From an uncultured Candidatus Saccharibacteria bacterium (lineage in GTDB: Bacteria; Patescibacteriota; Saccharimonadia; Saccharimonadales; Saccharimonadaceae), in NCBI GenBank assembly GCA_937976315.1, contig CALJRR010000032.1:1-36089 (forward strand): a stretch of 36,089 nt of DNA. Reading direction: 5' to 3'. Shown piece after piece: positions 30,975 through 36,089 of this stretch (positions are counted from its first letter, which is position 1; the number at the start of each line of letters is the position of its first letter). A program made the translations under genes and the position numbers. The notes beneath the pieces are model-generated. The model saw only the letters and a program-made list of their open reading frames with translations. It searched no databases and was not told where the DNA came from.

Positions 30975-31424
30975 TTAGTGTTTATGACTATTGCCACCAA
31001 ATAGAAAGTTCATCCATTGCTGGAAATTGCTGTCAGTCCGCTTCGCGCTCGACGCAAGTTTTTGGGCGGGTGTGGCGCTTTCGAAAGATTGGGTGATGAG
31101 CTGTTTTTCGCCGGGTAGACCTTTTCCTGTGCGCTGTCTAATGGTTAATTCTTGATATTCTTCGCTTTGATAATATTTCGATTCGTATTCCAGCAAGGCG
31201 ACTTGTAATTTTTCTATTTCCACTTGCTGGCGTTTGTTGTCGATAGAGCGTTGCAGTTCGTAGTTTTTTTGCATTGATTCAATGGAGCCCCAAGCCCAAC
31301 TCATAGCGATTAAAATCGCAGCAGCAATAACGGCATTATTTAGGGTTAAATAGTCGTGCTGTATTCTGTAAATTAATCGTTTGAGTTTTAATTTGTTCAT
31401 TTTTGCAAATTTAATATCTACCAC
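30975..31424 (-). CDS. DivIC/FtsB-like septum protein
   Basis: A 149-residue single-pass membrane protein: a basic N-terminus, a membrane segment (about 31-48), then a coiled coil (NYELQRSIDNKRQQVEIEKL and on). The closing motif YQELTIRQRTGKGLPGEKQL corresponds to the E-x2-AR-x2-L-x4-PGE signature of FtsB/DivIC proteins, which scaffold FtsL and the septal synthase at the division site. The tail (about residues 115-149) is lineage-specific. The start at 31424 is GTG; TACAAT ends five bases upstream of it, so leaderless translation is plausible, with a later ATG at 31400 as alternative. Confidence 0.8.
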   Translation of the reverse strand: MVDIKFAKMNKLKLKRLIYRIQHDYLTLNNAVIAAAILIAMSWAWGSIESMQKNYELQRSIDNKRQQVEIEKLQVALLEYESKYYQSEEYQELTIRQRTGKGLPGEKQLITQSFESATPAQKLASSAKRTDSNFQQWMNFLFGGNSHKH

Positions 31425-31482
31425 ATAATATTGTAGCAGGAATGGTAAAAATATTCATCTTATGATTATCAAGTTCAGACTG

Positions 31483-31558
31483 TGGTGGGGGCGGCTGGGA
31501 TCGAACCAGCGACCAATCGGTTATGAGCCGACTGCTCTAACCCCTGAGCTACGCCCCC
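31483..31558 (-). tRNA. tRNA with anticodon CAT, probably tRNA-Ile2
   Basis: A complete 76-base cloverleaf: acceptor GGGGGCG/CGCCCCC, A73 and encoded CCA, anticodon stem GTCGG/CCGAT around CTCATAA. The D-loop (AGCTCAGGGGTTAGAGCAG) and the TTGGTCGCTGG stretch resemble E. coli tRNA-Ile2, whose C34 is changed to lysidine by TilS. Elongator tRNA-Met is the alternative. The acceptor pairs 4-69 and 5-68 are G-C, not the C-G of E. coli Ile2. Confidence 0.85.
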
Positions 31559-31588
31559 GTGAGACTTATTATAGCGCATCAGAGGTAA

Positions 31589-32959
31589 TTATAGAAGTTT
31601 TCCGGCGGCAATTCGCACGGCTTCTGACCAAGAAGTGAAACAATGCGGAGTGGACGCTAGTTCTTCGCTGGTAATTTTATGTCGAACAGCTAGGGCTAGC
31701 TCGGCTGCCATATCGCTAGCGTGCGGTCCGACGATCGTTCCGCCCACGACAACTCGCTTCTTATCAACGATCAATTTCACAAAACCTATTCGCTGGTCGG
31801 TAATGTTACTGCGCACGGTAGTTGTAAGCGGAACAATTACTATTTTTGCGCTTATTCCTTTCGCCTTACAATCGTATTCATTCAATCCAATTTGAGCTAT
31901 TTCTGGCTGAGTAAATGCAACTTGTAGGCGCGGGGAATCATTGAATTTAATCTTATTATTATGTAGCAAATTATGAGCCGCAATACGACTCTGCGCTAAA
32001 GCTGTATGAGTTTGGATATTAGCGTCAGTTGCATTTCCTGCGGCAAAAATATGCCGAGCGGAAGTTTGCAGGGAAGAATTAACCAAAATGCCATTTTCGG
32101 TATATTTTACGCCGGCGTTTTCTAAGCCTAAATCTGTCGCAGGCAATTGTTGGTCGGCAATTAGAATTTCATCAACGCGTACAGATTTCTCTATTCGCCC
32201 TTGCAGAAAAGTGACGCGCTTTTGTATAGACGATTTTTGTATAGCGATAATCTTAGTGCGAGCTAAGATTGAAATATTGCGATTTTTTGCGTCATTCGCA
32301 ACCAAAGTGCTGACTTCTGGGTCAAATGTTGATAATATTCTGGGCGATTTCTCTGCTACGTAAACTTTTGCTCCCAGGGTAGAGAAGATGTGTGCTAATT
32401 CTAGCGCCGTAGCTCCCGCACCAACAATGAACATGGTTTTTGGTGGACGCTTCAAGCTAAAAATAGTTTTTGGAGTGTGGTAAGAAACGGCGCTTAATCC
32501 AGGTATTTCTGGAATTTGCCAATCAGATCCAGTTGCAATGAGAAATTTACGAGCGGACAGGTGTCTTCGATTGATGGCTATTTCGTTCGGACTCAAGAAA
32601 TGTGCATTGCCAGCAAAAACACTAATGCCTTGCTTCTCGTAATAATAGCGATTGCCACCAGCTCCAGTCCTCTTTACGACTTTGTCTTTCCAGGAGAGTA
32701 GAGAAGGGTAATTATACCCAACCGAGTTGGTTCGCAGCCCAAATTTAGCGGCATCTTTGGCTGTTTGATAAACGTTAAGAGCATGAGTTAAAAATCCAGT
32801 TGGCACATCTCCCCAGTTTGGTGATTCCCCGCCGAATGTTGATTTTTCTACAACAGCAACTTTTTTTCCAGCGCTTGCTAATATGCTAGCTGCGGGCGAA
32901 CCGCCGGCGCCGCTACCAATTACGATATAGTCATAGTCAAAAGTTGGTTTTTGCGACAT
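31589..32959 (-). CDS. FAD/NAD(P) oxidoreductase of the disulfide-reductase family, active-site cysteines missing
   Basis: A 456-residue flavoprotein with the fold of dihydrolipoamide dehydrogenase and mercuric reductase: FAD loop YIVIGSGAGGSPAA (near 11-24), NAD(P) loop FIVGAGATALELA, second FAD motif HIFAAGNATDAN, and the dimerisation domain. The redox site is lost. The position of GGxCxxxGCxPxK reads GGESPNWGDVPTG, so both cysteines are Ser46 and Asp51, and the C-terminal catalytic His is Phe441, although Glu446 remains. It cannot be a normal dithiol reductase; an NAD(P)H oxidase or diaphorase role is possible. AGGAG precedes the ATG at 32959. It ends a three-gene operon with an ATP-cone protein and a membrane protein. 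Confidence 0.88.
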   Translation of the reverse strand: MSQKPTFDYDYIVIGSGAGGSPAASILASAGKKVAVVEKSTFGGESPNWGDVPTGFLTHALNVYQTAKDAAKFGLRTNSVGYNYPSLLSWKDKVVKRTGAGGNRYYYEKQGISVFAGNAHFLSPNEIAINRRHLSARKFLIATGSDWQIPEIPGLSAVSYHTPKTIFSLKRPPKTMFIVGAGATALELAHIFSTLGAKVYVAEKSPRILSTFDPEVSTLVANDAKNRNISILARTKIIAIQKSSIQKRVTFLQGRIEKSVRVDEILIADQQLPATDLGLENAGVKYTENGILVNSSLQTSARHIFAAGNATDANIQTHTALAQSRIAAHNLLHNNKIKFNDSPRLQVAFTQPEIAQIGLNEYDCKAKGISAKIVIVPLTTTVRSNITDQRIGFVKLIVDKKRVVVGGTIVGPHASDMAAELALAVRHKITSEELASTPHCFTSWSEAVRIAAGKLL

Positions 32960-32967
32960 CAAATCTC

Positions 32968-33255
32968 CTAAATTATGGTTTTATAATTTTTATATAAATA
33001 AGCCGCGTCGGGATGCAGAGTTTTCATAATGCGTTGTGCTTGGCAGCGGATATCGGCAGAGGTTATTTCTGGGTGAGTTTCGCACCAATTCATAACGCCC
33101 AAAGTGACGGTTTTTGCGATGTCTTGAGCTTGACCCTCTGGCGTACGAACGCTTAGGCAGGTGGCAATTATGGAATTGTGGAGCTTGTCTGGGCTAAACT
33201 CCTCTGGCAGTCGTTTTCCCTGTTTGATGACGTCAATTTGACCTGGCTTTACCAT
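32968..33255 (-). CDS. Stand-alone ATP-cone domain protein
   Basis: A 95-residue protein consisting almost wholly of an ATP-cone: VIKQGKRLPEEFSPDKLHNSI, a helix, and TSADIRCQAQRIMKTLHPDAAYLYKNYK. ATP-cones bind ATP or dATP and usually sit at the N-terminus of ribonucleotide reductases or in NrdR; here the NrdR zinc ribbon is missing. It overlaps the upstream membrane-protein gene by seven bases and lies eight bases before the flavoprotein start, so it could be a nucleotide sensor for that cluster. Confidence 0.82.
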   Translation of the reverse strand: MVKPGQIDVIKQGKRLPEEFSPDKLHNSIIATCLSVRTPEGQAQDIAKTVTLGVMNWCETHPEITSADIRCQAQRIMKTLHPDAAYLYKNYKTII

Positions 33256-33986
33256 AGATTGCCTCCGTAGCTGATAACGCCAATAACGCGGTCGACGAAT
33301 AGGAATGCTGCTAAAATCAATAAGCTACCACCGCTGGCGAATTGCAAAAATCTCTTATGATCTTCCCGCCAACGTTGTAAATTAGAGATGCTGCGTCCGC
33401 TGCCGATCAAGACGATAACGACAAATAACGGCAGTGTGGACACGATGACGTAGATCGCTATGCTGATGATTTGCAAGAAGGGGTTTGGTAGGGTGATAAT
33501 AGCCAGGCTGGCGGCGGTAATTGGCGCGATAATAAATATGATTTCTGCAATAACGCTAATTATTCCCAGGGCAAAGCTCTCTATGGAATTTTTGGTTTTT
33601 TTGGTGCGCTTGTTTAAATATTCCGCAAAATTGCGTGGAAGCCATAATGAAGTTCCTGGTTGTCGTCGAAAGTAGAATGCCCAAATTGCGATTCCTAAGC
33701 CAAACATCATCCCTGAAGAGACGGCGGCAACGAGTTGCTCTGCGCTGGTGGCGTGGTGGATGAATAGTGATAAGAAATAGGAAATGGAGCTGATAAGTAA
33801 CAAGGTGATTATTGCGACTCCAAGTACAAAACTGTTGCTCATACGAAAAATTTTTCTCTGGGCGGTTTTTTTGCCAATCGAATGTCCGCTAAGTAACGTT
33901 AAAACGCTGACGCTAAGCTGAAAACTAGCGTGAATAATCGCTGCAAAAATTATAGTAGCCAGTGATGAGATTGTTACAGGGGTCAT
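33249..33986 (-). CDS. Six-helix membrane protein, CcdA/DsbD- or LysE-like
   Basis: A 245-residue integral membrane protein with about six hydrophobic segments in two groups of three separated by a basic loop (KRTKKTKNS). This recalls the pseudo-symmetric CcdA/DsbD and LysE superfamilies. No CcdA cysteine pairs are present, so electron transfer by thiols is unlikely. It is first in the operon with an ATP-cone protein and a disulfide-less flavoprotein. The true function is unknown; the start region has no clear ribosome-binding site, with AAGGA 12-16 bases upstream. Confidence 0.65.
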   Translation of the reverse strand: MTPVTISSLATIIFAAIIHASFQLSVSVLTLLSGHSIGKKTAQRKIFRMSNSFVLGVAIITLLLISSISYFLSLFIHHATSAEQLVAAVSSGMMFGLGIAIWAFYFRRQPGTSLWLPRNFAEYLNKRTKKTKNSIESFALGIISVIAEIIFIIAPITAASLAIITLPNPFLQIISIAIYVIVSTLPLFVVIVLIGSGRSISNLQRWREDHKRFLQFASGGSLLILAAFLFVDRVIGVISYGGNLW

Positions 33987-34125
33987 TTTTGTGTATAAAT
34001 CCTTCCCTACCAGTGTACCACAAGCGGAATGAAAAGGTAAATAATGACCGAAAAAGGTATTGCTTTTTTGTCAAATTTATGATAGTATAAAGACAGTTAA
34101 ATAATTAACACAAAAAGGAAAAAAT

Positions 34126-34290
34126 ATGGAAATCAACACCAGTGAATTAGCTGAATTTTTAGAAGTAACCCGAAAAAGGGATCTAGCAACGTGGGAGCGT
34201 CAGCGTAATTCATGGGAATTGGATAGCTTTGTGTCACGACGATTGGCGGCTTTGGACGGCGTTCAATCTGAAGAGCTTGAGCTAATTTAA
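34126..34290 (+). CDS. Small protein, 54 residues, unknown
   Basis: A 54-codon ORF beginning MEINTSELAEFLEVTRKRDL, acidic and entirely helical by inspection, with no membrane segment. AAGGA lies seven bases upstream, with a TATAAA box further up at 34086. The N-terminus loosely resembles the first helices of a small helix-turn-helix, but it is too short to assign. It is monocistronic and placed between two operons. Confidence 0.6.
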   Translation: MEINTSELAEFLEVTRKRDLATWERQRNSWELDSFVSRRLAALDGVQSEELELI

Positions 34291-34303
34291 TTCAGTATCT
34301 ATA

Positions 34304-34335
34304 AAAAATTCCCCGTCGTATTGACGAGGAAAAGA
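34304..34335. terminator. Terminator of the minus-strand tRNA-Met
   Basis: TTCCTCGTC and GACGGGGAA (minus strand) pair with one mismatch around a short loop and are followed by TTTTTT, as expected for a terminator of the tRNA transcribed from the right. It could also slow transcription from the 54-codon gene. Confidence 0.7.
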
Positions 34336-34342
34336 TAATTTC

Positions 34343-34419
34343 TGGTAGCACCGGGTGGACCCGAACCACCGACCTCAGGCTTATGAGTCCTGCGCTCTAA
34401 CCAGCTGAGCTACGGTGCC
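34343..34419 (-). tRNA. tRNA with anticodon CAT, probably elongator tRNA-Met
   Basis: A 77-base cloverleaf with acceptor GGCACCG/CGGTGCT (G1-U72 wobble), A73 and encoded CCA. The D-arm AGCTCAGCTGGTTAGAGCGC is like elongator tRNA-Met, and the anticodon loop is CTCATAA. The last pair of the anticodon stem is an A31/G39 mismatch. With the tRNA at 31483 it forms the Met/Ile2 pair; which is which needs a model. Confidence 0.85.
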
Positions 34420-34493
34420 ACACTGCATTGATTGTAACAGATAGTATAAAATTTGCCAAATACGTTTTAGGTAAATTGTGAGATAATGGATAT

Positions 34494-35330
34494 GTGAGAT
34501 ATATTATCGCAGTCAGTGGTGGGATTGATTCGGTAGTTTTGCTGGATTTGATGTCGCGAACGGAAAAAGATTTGGTGGTCGCTCATTTTGATCACGGAAT
34601 TCGTGAGGATTCGGCGAGTGATGCTAGATTTGTCGAGGCATTAGCTGATAGATATAAAATACAATTTGTTTGTCGGCGTGAAAAGCTGGGGGCTGATGCC
34701 AGTGAAGAATTGGCGCGTCAAAGGCGTTATGAATTTTTGCGTGGCGTGGCGACGGATTTTGATGGCGTGATAGTGACAGCGCATCATCGAGATGACATTA
34801 TTGAAACTGTAGCGATGAATCTTAAGCGTGGCTCCAGGTGGCGAGGTCTGGCGGGGATGAGTGATAGTCAAATAGTTAGGCCGATGAATAGCTGGACGAA
34901 GCAGAGAATTTATGAATATGCGATTCGTCAGAAATTGGAATGGTGTGAAGATGAGACAAATCAAAGCGACGCGTATCAAAGGAATAAATTTAGACGCAAG
35001 ATAAATCGTGAACTTGATGAATATCAGAAACTTGGAGTGTATGAGGCGTGGCGAAAACAGAGAGAATTAAGGGGAAAAGTTGAGCAGGAAATAGAGAAGT
35101 TTGATGGAGAAGTCCTGAGTCGGTATTTTTTGACGATGATAGATGATAATGTCGCACAAGAATTGCTATATTATTACGTTTTGCGACATTATGATGTGTC
35201 GTTACTGGGTTCTCAATTGGAGCGTATGCTAATTGCTATAAAAACTGGAAAAGCTGGCTCTTGCTGGCAAGTTGGCGGCGGCATTGTGATGAAATTGACG
35301 CTAAGAAGTGTTATAATAAAGAGAGTTTGA
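34494..35330 (+). CDS. tilS: tRNA(Ile)-lysidine synthetase
   Basis: Modifies C34 of the CAU-anticodon tRNA-Ile to lysidine, so it reads AUA and is charged with Ile. The PP-loop ATP motif is at the N-terminus (VSGGIDSVVLLDL, near 7-19), then VVAHFDHGIR (near 28-37), ELARQRRYEFLR (near 70-81) and VTAHHRDDIIET (near 94-105). At 278 residues it lacks most of the C-terminal domains of the E. coli enzyme, like the short Aquifex type. GATAAT at 34482-34487 ends six bases before the GTG, so this looks leaderless and starts with GTG. It lies directly upstream of ftsH, a common tilS-ftsH arrangement. Confidence 0.95.
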   Translation: MRYIIAVSGGIDSVVLLDLMSRTEKDLVVAHFDHGIREDSASDARFVEALADRYKIQFVCRREKLGADASEELARQRRYEFLRGVATDFDGVIVTAHHRDDIIETVAMNLKRGSRWRGLAGMSDSQIVRPMNSWTKQRIYEYAIRQKLEWCEDETNQSDAYQRNKFRRKINRELDEYQKLGVYEAWRKQRELRGKVEQEIEKFDGEVLSRYFLTMIDDNVAQELLYYYVLRHYDVSLLGSQLERMLIAIKTGKAGSCWQVGGGIVMKLTLRSVIIKRV

Positions 35331-35358
35331 TTAGTATAGGCGAAAGGATTAGTTGAGA

Positions 35359-36089
35359 ATGGCTGTTAAGATGCCTCAAAGAAATGGAAAGAATAGAATA
35401 AGTCAAATTTTACGATTTGGATTGTTTTGGGCAATTATAATTTTTGTAGCGTTAATTTTTTACGCAACACTCTTCCCTGCGTCAAATCTTAAAGATGTTG
35501 CATTATCTGATGTAGTGCGTCGAGCAAATGACGGTAAAATTGCTCAATTGGAGATTCAAGGAAACGATATTAAGATTACTCCAAAAGATCAATCAAAACC
35601 TACCGAGCATTCAGTCAAGGAATCTAGTAGCATTTATGAGCAGGGATTGAACAAGGATGCTAAGGTTGAGGTGAAGGTTATTCCACCATCCACAACCGGC
35701 GAAACTATGTGGAATCTGGCGGTTATGGTTGTGCCTGTGCTGATTATCGTGGTGTTCTTTATGTTTATGATGCGCCAAGCTCAGGGTCAAAATAATCAAG
35801 CTATGGGATTCGGCAAGAGTAAGGCTCGCCTGTATGGACAGGACAAAGAAAAGGTTCTGTTTACGGATATCGCGGGAAATGATAACGCCAAGCAAGATCT
35901 ACAGGAAGTTGTTGATTTTCTTAAGCATCCGAAGAAATATAAAGATTTGGGCGCAAAGATTCCGAAAGGCGTATTGCTAGTCGGTAATCCGGGTACAGGT
36001 AAGACGATGCTAGCCCGAGCCGTCGCTGGTGAGGCTGGTGTACCATTCTTCTCGATCTCCGGTTCTGAATTTGTGGAAATGTTTGTCGG
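35359..36089 (+). CDS. ftsH: ATP-dependent zinc metalloprotease FtsH (3' truncated)
   Basis: The first 243 codons of FtsH, the membrane-anchored AAA protease for quality control. Membrane segment 1 (about residues 21-41), an external domain and membrane segment 2 (about 117-137) are followed by the AAA domain: FTDIAGNDNAKQDLQEVVDFL, then Walker A VGNPGTGKTMLARAVAGEAG, then FSISGSEFVEMFV at the window edge. The usual Walker A is GPPGTGKT; here the second residue is Asn. The zinc-protease domain is beyond the window. The ATG at 35359 has AAAGGA ten bases upstream, and a TATAAT (35312-35317) inside the end of tilS could give an additional promoter. Confidence 0.95.
   Translation, partial: MAVKMPQRNGKNRISQILRFGLFWAIIIFVALIFYATLFPASNLKDVALSDVVRRANDGKIAQLEIQGNDIKITPKDQSKPTEHSVKESSSIYEQGLNKDAKVEVKVIPPSTTGETMWNLAVMVVPVLIIVVFFMFMMRQAQGQNNQAMGFGKSKARLYGQDKEKVLFTDIAGNDNAKQDLQEVVDFLKHPKKYKDLGAKIPKGVLLVGNPGTGKTMLARAVAGEAGVPFFSISGSEFVEMFV

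Noticed and set aside
34641..34979. A 112-residue minus-strand ORF inside tilS, and similar long frames opposite the ABC exporter and aspS
   Set aside because: These are shadows of genes with clear family motifs on the other strand and have no promoter or ribosome-binding site.
1..36089. CRISPR arrays, insertion sequences or prophage genes
   Set aside because: No regularly spaced direct repeats, transposase, integrase or phage structural genes were found on either strand.
1..36089. Alternative genetic code with TGA as glycine (code 25)
   Set aside because: TGA ends several well-defined genes (second exporter gene, aspS, tilS) at their expected lengths, and no conserved gene has an internal TGA.

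Overview
The window looks like a chromosomal segment of a host-associated Candidatus Saccharibacteria (TM7), close to the oral Nanosynbacter type. This is inferred from several things together: moderate-to-low GC, very tight gene packing, many short lineage-type membrane proteins, a complete arginine deiminase operon in an otherwise biosynthesis-poor gene set, and TGA used as a normal stop codon (which argues against code-25 Patescibacteria). No rRNA or ribosomal protein gene is present to confirm it. Both ends cut genes: an amino-acid ABC ATPase at the left edge and ftsH at the right edge.

Layout. 1-5031: end of an amino-acid ABC ATPase, a Nudix hydrolase, tRNA-Pro(CGG) and a two-gene heterodimeric ABC exporter. 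5032-8281: an accessory stretch with an AT-rich DUF4365/nuclease-like gene, a PEBP-family protein and a frameshifted TraB/EreA-like gene. 8282-13727: a TylF-like methyltransferase, then arcA-arcB-arcD-arcC, a complete arginine-to-ATP pathway with its own antiporter. 13804-17818: two tandem CorA channels, a promoter-to-terminator unit holding only a 30-residue ORF, a membrane-anchored DsbA-like protein and a CNNM/CBS protein. 17857-23440: aspS, an N-formylglutamate amidohydrolase-like protein, a VIT-family protein, four small envelope proteins and an MscS channel. 23465-28747: trmB, an HD-CYTH fusion, a MazG-like protein, murC, and three uncharacterised genes, one with a WhiB-like cysteine pattern. 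28748-30854: intergenic RNA candidates and an ADP-ribosylglycohydrolase module beside tRNA-fMet. 30855-36089: three tRNAs with CAU anticodons, a DivIC/FtsB-like gene, a three-gene redox cluster, tilS and the start of ftsH.

How the genes work together. ArcD imports arginine in exchange for ornithine, ArcA and ArcB convert it to citrulline and then carbamoyl phosphate, and ArcC makes ATP. This would give a fermentative epibiont energy and ammonia. The DsbA-like oxidase may act on exported proteins that carry cysteine pairs, two of which lie in the window. TilS modifies the isoleucine tRNA with a CAU anticodon, and a plausible substrate is encoded 3 kb away.

The strongest regulatory pattern is that about a dozen genes have a TATAAT-like -10 box ending only 5-9 bases before the start codon, which predicts leaderless mRNAs. 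Other genes have conventional Shine-Dalgarno leaders. The best candidates for new biology are the 15.7-16.0 kb small-peptide/RNA unit, the disulfide-less flavoprotein cluster, the HD-CYTH fusion, and the WhiB-like protein.
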